Assembly (NCBI GenBank): GCA_905183005.1
Contig: CAJJDO010000090.1
Coordinates: forward strand, 62,001 to 126,000
Source of the DNA: Paramecium pentaurelia
Taxonomy: Eukaryota; Ciliophora; Oligohymenophorea; Peniculida; Parameciidae
Direction: 5' to 3'
DNA: 64,000 nucleotides
A program made the position numbers and the translations under genes. Positions 20,937-34,400 of the stretch are shown one piece after another (position 1 is the stretch's first letter; the number at the start of each line of letters is the position of its first letter). Below the pieces are notes generated by a model. The model searched no databases. It was not told where the DNA came from and saw only the letters and a program-made list of their open reading frames with translations.

Positions 20937-21904
20937 TTTGAGATTTTTTAAAATTATTTAAAATATTCTGTACTTATAATTAATAAATATATCTTATCAT
21001 CTTAAGTAGTGGATATAATTAAATAAATAATAAATTATCTCATTTAATCATTAAAATTCTCATTTTTATAATTATAGCGGATATTTTAACTCAAATTAAT
21101 CTAATTGCTTAAATGAATTAGTTACTAAGCACTCTTATTAGATTTAAAATATTTTGGATTAATTCAACATTTATCACAAGAGGCTTCACATCATCAGATA
21201 TTATAGTAATATAAGCAAAGTTATTCATTCAAAATTAAATTGTAAAATCATAGATATAGATTTATATTGATTATAAAGGAGTATAAACATAAAGCATAAT
21301 TGCTTTTACATAAAGGATTAAATAATAATTGTTAGTAATTAATTAGTAATATTATTAATTATTTTATTATATTTTTCACATAATTTAATTTTGAACCTCA
21401 CTAGAAAAACTACTTAAAGATGAAGAGTAATCAAATTAAATAAAATAATAATTAGTACTCTATATAATAATTTTTCTATTAGAATGAAATAATGTTTCAT
21501 TATAATAGATAGTTTTAAAATAGTAATAAAATAAGGTCAAAGATTAATTATAATCAATATAATCATTTTAAAATTTATTAAGTTGAAATAAATTTTGGAG
21601 TGATTTAGAGATATAAAACAAATATTATTAGATTCTGTGAAGAACATCAAACTTAGATTTCTTGAGTTATTTTTATATGAAATTGAGTTAATTCATTTAC
21701 TATGATGAGAGATAACTTATGATAAGATAGTTGAATATATAATACTTAAAGAAAAAATCTGAAAAATTTATTTAAACAATTTACATTTTGGAAGATGATT
21801 ATGATATCTAATTTTTAGAGTAGAATGTATCTATTATAAGCAACTAATAGAGTTTTAATTGTTTGATGAAAATGAAAAATTGTAAATTATATAAATATAT
21901 CTAT
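20937..21904. other. gene-poor region, possibly with old relics
   Basis: Almost 1 kb of very AT-rich DNA. Several plus-strand frames are open for 60-100 codons without agreeing on one gene. From about 21480 to 21895 a plus frame reads LDSVKNIKLRFLELFLYEIE and then crosses six TGAs within about 110 codons. GC is low, unlike neighbouring exons, so I do not annotate a gene. Confidence 0.4.
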
Positions 21905-22667
21905 TCATAATCCAAGTTTTGCTAAAATTTAGGAATCTTTAATTTCTATAGCCTAATTGATTACATCTCCTAACTATTATTTGGATTACAATAATTAATA
22001 AGCATTATTTTCATATTAGAATTTAAGTTTATTGATTTCTTGCTTTCTTTATTATAATTCGAATTGCAATAATTGAATTTTAGTGGCCAATTGAGCATTT
22101 TCCATATCAATTTAAGCCCATTTCATTTGACCTTAGACATATTGTTATTCTAATTCTTTGAGACTGTCATTTCTATTAGTAAGGACAGAAAGATCTACAC
22201 AACTACGGAATACATCTAGTGTATCATCCTATTAGACTGGAGTAACTGTTGTTTATGCATTTTATAGCTATGTAATGATAAGAATATTATACATCTTTAA
22301 GTGTTCTGTAAAGTTAATTGAATTAATGTAACTAATTCTATGACTTAAAGTTTAACCATTTTCTAACTGCTTGACAATTGAATTCTTAGTCATTTTATTC
22401 AGTAATTAATTAGTTGGGATTGGTACAATTTGTAATAACTATCTCTAAACCTCCTGATCCACTAATTTTTTTAATTCCTAGAATGTAATTAGGTTTACCT
22501 TTTTTAAGTATATCTTTGTAATGTATGTATTCTATGGATTTAACACTTTCATCTTAAAATATATACAATTCAACATCTTCATTTTGTAGATAATGTTCAT
22601 TTTTAATAGAGTGTATCTTCTCATTTTGTACAGCCACTAATTCACAACCTTTGGACAATATTTTCAT
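21905..22667 (-). CDS. coiled-coil protein, 245 aa
   Basis: MKILSKGCELVAVQNEKIHS... The N-terminal ~90 residues look globular and beta-rich (YILGIKKISGSGGLEIVITN). The C-terminal half is coiled coil (NAQLATKIQLLQFELQQRKQ). One 25-nt intron (22268-22292) is needed for the frame. Ends TGA 21905-21907. No family recognised. It is transcribed in the same direction as VPS8 with about 40 bp between the coding regions. Confidence 0.82.
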
Positions 22668-22706
22668 TTAATATTTAAAGTATGCATTTATTGAAATTAT
22701 ATAAAT

Positions 22707-25700
22707 TCATTTTCTTTTTTTATTTAGTTTCTATTATTTCTCTTCCATCTCTTATTTCTTCCTTTTCATTTCATTCTGATTATTAAAATAATCAATATCT
22801 TTATTGGTTTCCTCCATTATATTATAATTGTCATTTCTCTTTCTGTCAAAATAATAAAGTTTATTCACTCTTTTTTTCTATAATAATAATAATACCATAC
22901 TCTCTTTTCAATTGTTTCTTCTGATACTTTTGGTATGAATTTTACATCATCACTATTTTACTAACTTGACTAATTATTGAATTTGTTCACATTCTCAATC
23001 TCTTCTTTCAATAATTCATTATCATCCTATTCTAAATTTGTGGCACCTTCTAAAATCTTAGAATTCATTAATTTATACGAGTATGTTTGATCTATTTTGA
23101 AACATAAATTGCAAAATGCCACTCCTTAATACATCATTACACATTTCTTATGATAATTATGTTTACATTCAAAAACTACAAAATCATCATTACTAATTTT
23201 GCAATCTCCATCTAAACTCTACTCTGTTTTATTTTTATAACAAACTCTATTACTTGTTATACCAATCTTAGATCTTTGTATATAAACACTTAATTTCTCA
23301 TAAATATCATTCATTAATAAAAATTAAACATTTGATTACAAATGCTAAGTATATAAGTAATTTTGAATTATTTCCTAAAATGCCTTCTTTAATTATCCTA
23401 AATCTAAATTATTATATCTATTTGATAATTAATAAATTAGAGATCCTAAATTAGAAACCTCTGCAATTGTTGCAAATATATGACATATTTGAGTTGTGAA
23501 TATACTATGCTTCATAAAATTCTAAGATGGACTATCAAATATTAAATTATCTCTTATATCAATTAATTGATCTAATAAAGTATACCATTTCTCTTCATTC
23601 TTTTCAAATTTATCATTCTTACAAACCTTTACAATTTTCTAAATCTAAGCAACTATCTCATTAGTAGCAGCCAACTTAGCATCTTCAAATGGTTTCATAA
23701 TATTAATATCTTGCTAAGCTTAACCACCCTTCTATTTCTTCTTCCCCATAGGAAATAAAACTTTTAAATTAGCAAGTTTATGATGTTCATCTGATCCTCC
23801 ACCTAATCTCATTGATAACTTATAATTTTAATCTAATTCAGTTTTATGCTTTTATATAATCTATCTAAGTATTTAACATGAAATTGAAACTGATTCTACT
23901 ATCCTTCCCATTCTCTCTAAAATATAAGCTTAAGCTGGTAATATTTTAAATTATTTGCAAGGCTCTAATATCTCCTCTAAGGGATAATCATGTTATGAAA
24001 CTTCTTCAATTATTTTGTCAGGATTTAATTAGCATAATAATTATATATTGATTATTAGAAAGTTGGAATCTAATTTATTACCTAATTCTCTCTCTCTTTT
24101 AATCACATTTTCAATATATTGTAATTGTAATTCTGGAAATTAAGATAATTTCTCAATTACTACCTTCTCTGATTCACTATTATAATTTGAAAATATAATT
24201 CTAGTTTTATTCCAATCTATTTGTATTAAATCACTAATCTTCAATATTAAAGCTGATTTCATTTGATTAAAATTATCTTGATCTGATTCCTGCAATTCCT
24301 TCATTCTCTTCTCAACCCAATCAAATACAAGACTTCTTACAAATCTATTTTGTGAAGTCAAAAAGAAATTAAATGCTCTAGTATACTCTTTCTTTCTCTC
24401 AGCAAAATATACACTAATCATTGAAAATGTTGTGAAATCTGCTTCATAACTCAATCCTAAAACTGCACTTGATATTTCCTATTCCAATTTTATTGCTATA
24501 TTTATAAAATATTAACATTTCAAAAATTCTATTATATCTTTTTTATAATACCATTATTACACTAAATCTTTCATTTTTTAATCATCTTTAATACTATCAA
24601 TTAATTCAGTAAAATAAATCCAACAAAATACTTGTGGATTCTTTAACAAATAACTTAAAAATTCAACTATTCTGGAACCATGTCCTCCAAAACTAATAAA
24701 GTATCTTATTTAAAATAATATAAATTAAATTTGCAAATCATCCAAAAAACTCTCCTGTTTGTAAATTTATTAAAATGATTTTTAAAACTCATTTTCTCCT
24801 GCTTATATCACACTTATCACTTTACTAATGATTAACATAGTTCTACTAAAATTACTATTATCATATTGCTTTTAGTATTCCAAAACCTTTAACAAAACTT
24901 CAAATGTAGATATTGTTTACAGAGTCATTAATTTTTCTATAGTCTAATCATTTAATAACCAAGTGACCAATTATTTTTTGATCTCTATTTATTTTTTCTC
25001 ATCCATTATATCCCCCAAAGCATCATTATTAATAAAGATCATTTTTATGATAGCCAATGCTCTACATGCATAATAAATACAAGTCTCAAATTGAGATTTC
25101 TCTATCATTGTTAAAATAACTGACCAAATTTTTAAGATTGGAGTCAAGTATTATTCCATATCCCCTTGAAAACAAATTATTGCTAGACTCTTCATTAATC
25201 CATACTTCAAACAAATCTTAATTAATTGATCAGATTTTATTATCTTATGATCCAAAGATTAAATTAACATCTAAATTAAATCTAATCTTTTTTCATTAAT
25301 GTATATTTCAATAATTTTATTCAACATACTCATAGGAATCCTTCTTACATACTTTTATTAATAAAATGGTTATAAACAATATAAAAAAAACTAATGATTA
25401 TCTTTTAGACTTTGATTGACATCATTCATAATCCTTTCAAATAACAAATCATATGAATCACACTTCAACAAAAATTCTATCAATATTGATAACATAATCT
25501 GATTAGTCATCTTCAATTCTTACAATTTATACTTACTAGCATCCTACATAGCTGAAATATTAGTCTGAATCAGTTACATACAAACCTTTATATATTTCAA
25601 TGATAGTTCTTCAACACTATGTTTTATTAATGAATATCTTTCATCCTTATTCAATTCTATAAACTCACTGTAAAATTCATTAAAACCCAAATATAAACTC

Positions 25701-27158
25701 AATACATAATTCATACAATAAAGCCACTCTTCCTCTTGAATTAAATATTTTACTATCTTTGCTTGCCCAACCAAACTACTTTAAATGCATCTATCATTAA
25801 AAAGAGCATTATAATGAGAAAATTGTTGACTATAATTACAAATGGGATCATTGTACAATTTTAGTTTGACATATTATTGAGTAACTTTTTTCATTAATGT
25901 TTTACACCTTCTAAATTAATATCCTGTAGGCCTATATCCTGGATTATCAAAATATTAATGTTTAATTGAACTTAACTATTATTCTGATAAATTCATATCA
26001 ATATGAAGAGTATTCATAATTATTATTCCTTTTTCAGAGTACAATAAATAAAGAGAATCCTTCAAAAATTCACATTCATACACTAAACTCCCTGTATTTA
26101 TATATTAAGATCTATGAAATATTGATGAACCCAATTCAATTTATCTGTCATTCTCCAAAACTAAATGATGCAATTTATTATCCCATACAAATGCAATTAC
26201 ATATCTTCTCTACAATTAATCTTTTATTCTCACAAGACCTCTCCCTATAGCACAAGATGTTTTAAATATTGATGAATCTCTCACTTTTCTTGGATTCTTA
26301 AATTCATAAACCAATTTAAACATTATCTCTTTAGTATTTGTGATTTCAACATAAACAACCCAAAAAAATTAAATACTATTGATTCCTATTAATATACGAT
26401 TCTCTGTCATTTAAATATATTTCATTGATCCTGTTGGAAATTACATTGTATCAAGCAATTCCCATTCATCTATTGAATAACTGAATATGCTCTTTGTATA
26501 ATTAATCAATAAAGATTATCCTGATGCGTCTATTGAAGTTGTTACAAACTACTCCTCTTTATTTTTCCAAATACATTTTATTACTATTATTCTTTGTATA
26601 TGAATATTTGGAAATGTTTATACCAAAATACCTTTATTACTATCTATCAATAAAATAGTTTTATTTTAACCACAAATTAATAAATTTCCATCCTTACTAA
26701 AATCCATACATGATATCTCACCTAATTGTAGTATATACTCTTTCTCTTTTTTCTTATTCCATATTTACAAAGATTCTGCATAAGCTATTGCAATCTTATT
26801 TTTTTATACTGCCAAACACTTTGGATTAGGTCTTGTATGAGGGAATACTTCAAATTCAAATATATCTTTCAGTTTTGGTTTATAGTACAATGTTTACGAT
26901 TAAAGTGGAAATGAATAATCAAATTGTTCATTCTAATACTTGAACTTTGTTCCATCTAATGAAATCTCTTATAGATATTTTGGATTCTAGAACTCCTTCC
27001 TGCTTTATTATTAATTTGTACTAAATGATTTGATCCAATTCTGAAGAGTAAAATTGTTGAAACACACCTTCAGGAGTTATTTCTGTTCTTAAAGCACTTT
27101 CATTCAAGTCTAAATTAGCTCTCCTCTAATCATACTTCTACTAATCGTTGTAGTACAT
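22707..27158 (-). CDS. VPS8: VPS8 homologue (CORVET tethering complex), 1468 aa
   Basis: N-terminal WD40-like propeller (about residues 60-450; e.g. MDFSKDGNLLICGQNKTILL). A long alpha-solenoid follows with the Vps8 signature region (RIPMSMLNKIIEIYINEKRL, then DLIQMLIQSLDHK and GDMEQYLTPILKIW). The C-terminal RING-like zinc domain is C-x-I ... FECKHNYHKKC ... FCNLC (about 1311-1346), before a basic coiled tail. Introns: 27000-27021 (22 nt) and 22878-22900 (23 nt). Length and domain order match Vps8. Vps8 is a CORVET-specific subunit that works with Rab5-type GTPases on endosomes; ciliates are known to carry several Vps8 paralogues, some linked to secretory granules. Which paralogue this is cannot be told here. 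Its 5' end is duplicated at 28063-28273 by an assembly artefact. Confidence 0.92.
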
Positions 27159-27273
27159 TTGATAGTGTATATTAATATAATTTTATATTAATGAAAGAAA
27201 AATATAAATCAATATAAATTGATTACTTAATTATCTAAGAAATTATTCATAATAGAAATATAATAATTATAAG
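27159..27273. promoter_or_regulatory. divergent promoter between VPS8 and an SDLI gene
   Basis: 115 bp separate the two start codons. It is AT-rich and must contain both promoters, if the SDLI copy is real at this locus. No motif identified. Confidence 0.5.
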
Positions 27274-28001
27274 ATGTTAAATTTGTTTTATGTAAGTGAG
27301 GAAGTATATTCTTATGAAAATGAGGATAAAATAAAAAAAGCATTAGAGTTTGATAGAATAGGAGAAGTATAATTAGATTTAGAAAATAAATCAATAAGTT
27401 ATAAAATTAATCGTAGAAAATGTATTAGATTATCAGATTTAATATTTTGGATTGTAATACATTTTCATTTATATTTATATAGGAATCCGATTTTATTCGT
27501 ATTCATTTAGGATAATTGCTTTATTTATTTGTTCAATTATTAAATTAAGTATAACTAATTGAATCTTAAGGAATTGAACATAATTATCTTGATTTAAATA
27601 GAATTTGGCTTCATTTAACAGAAAATAGTTAGTATCCTGCTCTTATTTATCAAATATTAATATATTCAATCCATTTTACAGGATATTAATGTCCAATTTA
27701 TGAGAAATCTAAATTTTTACAAAAAGCATCTAGTAAAATGAAAGAAATTATATAAATTATCATCAATCGTTGTTTTAATAGAATTCATTTAAAATGGACT
27801 AATAATGATAAAAGGAATTAAATATATAATGAAATAATGATACCAATAATTAATTTATGTAAATCATAAAATTCAAATAATTATGATATCATAAGATGCA
27901 TTTCAGATTTAATGAAGAAATATAATTATAAAGAAGAATTATAGAATAAATTAATTTAATGTTTAGATATTGATGATAATTGTAATGATTATATAAACTC
28001 T
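27274..28001 (+). CDS. 5' part of a third SDLI-family locus, truncated by a gap
   Basis: Same as the gene at 16471 except for one seen base change (GAG GAT AAA ATA instead of GAG GAT ATA ATA, Ile to Lys). Its upstream flank is completely different: it runs into VPS8. It therefore represents a distinct locus, or allele, and not the same one. The gene stops at the gap (28002-28062), after NDYINS. Confidence 0.75.
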
Positions 28002-28062
28002 NNNNNNNNNNNNNNNNNNNNNNNNNNNNNNNNNNNNNNNNNNNNNNNNNNNNNNNNNNNNN
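28002..28062. other. assembly gap (61 N)
   Basis: Run of 61 Ns flanked by the two copies of a 1054-bp exact duplication. Confidence 0.99.
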
Positions 28063-29116
28063 TGTTCCATCTAATGAAATCTCTTATAGATATTTTGGAT
28101 TCTAGAACTCCTTCCTGCTTTATTATTAATTTGTACTAAATGATTTGATCCAATTCTGAAGAGTAAAATTGTTGAAACACACCTTCAGGAGTTATTTCTG
28201 TTCTTAAAGCACTTTCATTCAAGTCTAAATTAGCTCTCCTCTAATCATACTTCTACTAATCGTTGTAGTACATTTGATAGTGTATATTAATATAATTTTA
28301 TATTAATGAAAGAAAAATATAAATCAATATAAATTGATTACTTAATTATCTAAGAAATTATTCATAATAGAAATATAATAATTATAAGATGTTAAATTTG
28401 TTTTATGTAAGTGAGGAAGTATATTCTTATGAAAATGAGGATAAAATAAAAAAAGCATTAGAGTTTGATAGAATAGGAGAAGTATAATTAGATTTAGAAA
28501 ATAAATCAATAAGTTATAAAATTAATCGTAGAAAATGTATTAGATTATCAGATTTAATATTTTGGATTGTAATACATTTTCATTTATATTTATATAGGAA
28601 TCCGATTTTATTCGTATTCATTTAGGATAATTGCTTTATTTATTTGTTCAATTATTAAATTAAGTATAACTAATTGAATCTTAAGGAATTGAACATAATT
28701 ATCTTGATTTAAATAGAATTTGGCTTCATTTAACAGAAAATAGTTAGTATCCTGCTCTTATTTATCAAATATTAATATATTCAATCCATTTTACAGGATA
28801 TTAATGTCCAATTTATGAGAAATCTAAATTTTTACAAAAAGCATCTAGTAAAATGAAAGAAATTATATAAATTATCATCAATCGTTGTTTTAATAGAATT
28901 CATTTAAAATGGACTAATAATGATAAAAGGAATTAAATATATAATGAAATAATGATACCAATAATTAATTTATGTAAATCATAAAATTCAAATAATTATG
29001 ATATCATAAGATGCATTTCAGATTTAATGAAGAAATATAATTATAAAGAAGAATTATAGAATAAATTAATTTAATGTTTAGATATTGATGATAATTGTAA
29101 TGATTATATAAACTCT
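28063..29116. repeat. second copy of the 1054-bp duplication (VPS8 5' end plus SDLI 5' part)
   Basis: Exact copy of 26948-28001. It contains a VPS8 fragment (28063-28273, minus) and a truncated SDLI gene (28389-29116, plus). A single N at 29117 follows. Confidence 0.9.
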
Positions 29117-29117
29117 N

Positions 29118-30541
29118 TAATTTCTCTCTTCAATTAAAATTTTCTATTTTCTAAACACTAAATATTTTTCAATCAATTTTCGTTTTAATATTTTAACTCG
29201 TCTACAGGTAATAATCCAATATAATAACTTCCAGATCAAAACTCATTAATAATTTTCATTATGAAAAAAACAGGGTAAAAGCTTAAATAAAATAACATTC
29301 TCATAAAACTTAAAGTTCTAAGACTATCCACTTTTGCATAATTAAACTCTCCGGATTTTCATTAAATTTTCTTTCTATTTATTTGTGTAAAATTAGAAAT
29401 TTTATCTCAAACCTTTCATAGTATATTTCAAACTTTAATTAAAATTCTTATAATTGAATATATTAAATTCTCAATTAGCATTGCCTTCTTAAAAAAAAAT
29501 AATAACCTTATTCTATTAGGATCTAAATATTAATGATTAATATTATATTAAATTTATAATGAGATAACAATATATATCATTTGAAAAGTGTAAATCAATT
29601 GAATTATTATTCATATAAATTTCTGATAAATAATTATTACATCTGGCTATCTTTTAAAATTCAATTAAAAAAAATGTTCTCTAATAATGAAATGACATCT
29701 TCTGTCTTGTAATCTATTGATTTAGTTAAACACTTATTGATAATTTTAATTCTGTAATTAATTAAAAAAGGATATATATTTTAAGTGGTTAATAGAAATA
29801 TAATAATTATAAGATGTTAAATTTGTTTTATGTAAGTGAGGAAGTATATTCTTATGAAAATGAGGATATAATAAAAAAAGCATTAGAGTTTGATAGAATA
29901 GGAGAAGTATAATTAGATTTAGAAAATAAATCAATAAGTTATAAAATTAATCGTAGAAAATGTATTAGATTATCAGATTTAATATTTTGGATTGTAATAC
30001 ATTTTCATTTATATTTATATAGGAATCCGATTTTATTCGTATTCATTTAGGATAATTGCTTTATTTATTTGTTCAATTATTAAATTAAGTATAACTAATT
30101 GAATCTTAAGGAATTGAACATAATTATCTTGATTTAAATAGAATTTGGCTTCATTTAACAGAAAATAGTTAGTATCCTGCTCTTATTTATCAAATATTAA
30201 TATATTCAATCCATTTTACAGGATATTAATGTCCAATTTATGAGAAATCTAAATTTTTACAAAAAGCATCTAGTAAAATGAAAGAAATTATATAAATTAT
30301 CATCAATCGTTGTTTTAATAGAATTCATTTAAAATGGACTAATAATGATAAAAGGAATTAAATATATAATGAAATAATGATACCAATAATTAATTTATGT
30401 AAATCATAAAATTCAAATAATTATGATATCATAAGATGCATTTCAGATTTAATGAAGAAATATAATTATAAAGAAGAATTATAGAATAAATTAATTTAAT
30501 GTTTAGATATTGATGATAATTGTAATGATTATATAAACTCT
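29118..30541. repeat. second occurrence of the 14685-16108 block
   Basis: 1424 bp identical, as far as I compared, to 14685-16108: the upstream relic, the promoter region and the SDLI gene up to the codons for NDYINS. Unlike the other joins, the sequence beyond this block differs (AAGAGAGAAAAGGTA against GATAGACAAAAAGTA). It therefore leads into a different gene 3' end. Confidence 0.85.
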
Positions 30542-31060
30542 AAGAGAGAAAAGGTAATTCCGAAAGTTAATTAGGATTTGACAGCCATTATTGAATTTGC
30601 CAATTAATATGGATAAATTGTAATTGAATCTTTTTTATATTAATATATTCCTATTATAAGTAAACATTTAGAATCTTACTCAAAACTTAAATTAGATTAT
30701 TAAATGAAAGCATAACAAGAATATAATAGAATAAAAGAAAATGAATCTAAAATCAATTAATTAATTAAAGAACAAGTTTAAATAATGATTTAAAATTCTC
30801 TAAAAGAAAAAGAAAAGGAATATAAATTTGAAATCACAGATGATGAAATAAAATAACTAGAAGTAGAGATCATTAATTAAGTATTACAATCTTCATCTCT
30901 TAAATATTTTAATAATACATTTTGGTTACATTAAAATAATCAAGAAATTCATCATTATCAATATTCAGCCGCATCAATATATATGGTTTAAATTGTTGAA
31001 GAACAAGTAGATTTACTTTTTATAAAAAAAAATATGGTTTTGATTGATGAGTTGATTTGA
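29814..31060 (+). CDS. SDLI-family protein, second full copy, 405 aa
   Basis: Same length and same 29-nt intron (29994-30022) as the gene at 16471. The first ~245 codons are identical. The rest has scattered substitutions: KREK for DRQK, YGQIV for YGYIV, LQSSS for LQCSS, HHYQYSAASIYM for HHYQFSAASKYM, and a different last dozen residues (KKNMVLIDELI). The identical-then-divergent pattern could be real gene conversion. It could equally come from the assembler pasting a shared 5' contig onto two different 3' ends. Confidence 0.85.
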
Positions 31061-31435
31061 TAAAGTTTTTAATACAATATTTTCATAATAAATTATTTTG
31101 AGAAACCTCACATTATATTATTTTATAGAATTTTTTTTAGAAATTCTTTTAATTGAAAAATAAATAAAAATATATAAAATCAAATTTTCTTCTATTAATT
31201 TGTAAATTAAATTGTTTCAATTAATTTTGAAAACAGTTTGATTTTTTCAACATGATATTAAAATATACATGAGTTGATAGAATTAATTATTAGATCTATT
31301 TAAAATTAAAAAATGTTCTTTTATATCAAATCTATGAATCTAACATATTTGACTTTTTAGATAAAATATTTTACTTAATTTAATTATATATTAATAATTA
31401 TAAATTGATTATTTAAATTTATACTATGATTCAAA
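31061..31435. other. intergenic between convergent genes
   Basis: About 375 bp of AT-rich DNA without a recognised feature. Confidence 0.5.
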
Positions 31436-34400
31436 TCAAATCAGTTTTTGATTATAAAATTTGAATTCTATTAATATTTTAAATTTATTAGATTTCAATA
31501 AATTTTTAGATAATTTTGAACAATAAAAAAATAAGTCAATCTCATTCTTGGTCTAGACCTATGATACATCTGAAACTGTTTTATTAAAATGTCTTATTCT
31601 AGGTTGAATAGAATATTGATGAAGATAATCTGGAAAAAATAAATTTTCATTTTACTTTCTTGATCCCATTAAAATTTTTGATCTAGATGATATGTTCTAT
31701 CTAAGTTTTGCATAATTATTTTTCAATCTTTTTTCTCTTAATTTGGATTATTATAATAGATTAGCCAAATATTTTGAGAATAATGAATTTTTTTTGATTT
31801 TATTAACAAAAAAAAGTAAATATGTTATGAAGGGATACTTAAACCTCTTATAATATACTCCTGTTATTTCCATAATAAATGGAAAGCAGAGTCTAATACA
31901 AAGAAGAATAATGATGATAGAGAGAGCAATAGAAAAGAATTGATGACTAAATTCTTCGCTTACATATTTAATTGCAGCAAGGAAGATTGATATTGAACAT
32001 ATTTATCCAGTTCTTAAATCTAAAGTATTGAATTTTGATAAATAGTAAGGTTTGCTTATTCCAGCTAAGATTTAATAGACAAGCAAACACAATCCTAACA
32101 AGGATGCTTTAAGTTACACATCTGTCTCAAAATAAGTGGTAATAAGTATAATTATAGCTTTATTGGAAATTTTAATGAATTCCCAAAAGTAATTTGTAGA
32201 GGAATATTCATTAAATAAATAACAAATGTGTTTTCTAAGTTTGATTATTTCAAGTTGACTTCTTTTAATGTACATCAACAGAAATAAACCCAAAGGTATA
32301 ATACAACCAAATACTAATAATCCAGGTATTATAAAAAAAGTAATCCATTAAAAATGATTATTAGTACCATATTTAAGTGAAACATCACCTTAAATAAAAT
32401 TAATATTTGAAATCTTTCGAATTGAAATAGTTGAACAAAACCTATAAAATTTAAAGGCTACATTTATACATTTTAATTAATCCTCCATAATTAAAAACAA
32501 ATAAATAGAGTAAAGTATTTGATAGTATACTATAATCAATATGTTATTTTTTCAATTTTAAATAAATAAATGATCCTGCAAGAATTATGCAGAATTAAAT
32601 TAGCATCAAAAATAAGATCAAAAATATTCTCAAATAAATTAAACTAATTCCATAATTAGATAAATAACAGTCTAAATTATATGCCATAAAATAAAAACTA
32701 TTACTGGTTGAATCAATCAAAGTAAATTAAAATTAAAAATTAATATTAAAAGTGAAAATTACTGAAAATATCCATAAATAATTTAACCACATTTTAATTA
32801 AAATACTTTCATGATCTTATATATAATCAGATTAATACCTTAATTTAATCTAAAGATGATATTACTGAATTTTTGTCTTATTTTTAGTGATGAAAACAAT
32901 CTATTTGATTTATTAATGCTTCTTAAAGTTAAAGTTATTGATATCAAAGCTCTATATAATATAAATCTGATTTTATACTAAATTAATGCTAGAATAAATG
33001 GAAGTATTCCATTATCAATTCCTTAGCATATAAAACAACGAGAATCCCATTAATTCTTATAATACTATCCATTACCTATGATATTATTAATATCACATTC
33101 TTCACATAAACCTCCAATGTGTCCAATTTTACATAATTCATCTCCAACACCCCAACCTCCTTGACAAAAATTTAAGTTTTTAAAGCACAATTAAGAATAA
33201 TCAGATAAATAATGTGGTCTCCAATTACCTCCTTATAATTAAATCATGTTAGCTGTTATGTTCAAAAACTTAGTTTTATCAAATATAGAGCATTTAATTG
33301 TGTCATATGTAACAGAATAAAATCCTTGGTTTGACTAACAGATTTGACATCCATTATCTACATAGAATTCTCCAAGTTAACATTTAAAGCTATTTGAATT
33401 AATTAAATATTTCAACATCTTTTTTGATTCTCCTGAATTACAATTCAAAGTAATTTGCAAATATTTTTCACTTTAATTATAAGGATCCAAACTAAAAGAT
33501 AAATGACCAATATCAAAACAATTGTTTTATGAATCAAAAAATATTGATTGATTTCTACTTAAACTTAATTCTTTATTTGAAATATTTGAAATAACCTTAT
33601 CTTATACTATACATGATGAATCTTTCAAATCTAATAAGACTTCATTGTAACTATTTTTAAAATATAAACATAATTATTTAATATATTTAATGTATTATTT
33701 TTCTTATAAATTAAATAAGGCATACTTGTAAATTTACTAATTACTTGGAATCATTAAATTATTAGAAACCTTTATAATATTTTGTTCAATTATTTTATAA
33801 GGCTATAGATTCAATAAATTTATTTTATAATTTTCTTACTCTAATTTTAAAGTAGGTTATTCATTAGAATTTATTTATAAAGCTAAGTGAGTAGGTTATT
33901 CAATAATGTTACTTCCATAAATAGTTGCAATATTTTATATTAATATTGAAGAAACTAAATTAACTTTATTTAAATTGCTATCACCAACTAAATATATTCC
34001 TCCCCCTATTTTTGCTTTATTATTCATTATAATTGTATTTTTTATTACAAAATCATTAGAATTTAATTCTATATATAATCCTCCTCCTTTTTCTTCTGCA
34101 ATATTATTAATAATCTTACATGATCTAATATTTATTGGTATTTTCGAAACTCTTATTGCAACTCCTTCTCCACCAATATTTGAAATAAAATTTGAGTTTT
34201 ATATTATAACTTTAGATTTAAGTTTTAATTTTGATTGAAAATTTAGACAACCAAAATTTTTAATTACATTAAAATTACAATTCAATGAAAATAATGAAAA
34301 TTTATTAAAGTCTGAAAGATCAAACTATATAATTCCATTTTAGCAAGTGCTACAATTATTCAATTAAAATTCAATAAAATGAAAATTAAATTCATTCAAC

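Larger units (their letters stand above)
26948..28001. repeat. first copy of 1054-bp exact duplication before an N gap
   Basis: Covers the 5' end of VPS8, the divergent promoter and the 5' part of an SDLI gene. It recurs exactly at 28063-29116 after 61 Ns. Assembly artefact in my reading. Confidence 0.9.
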
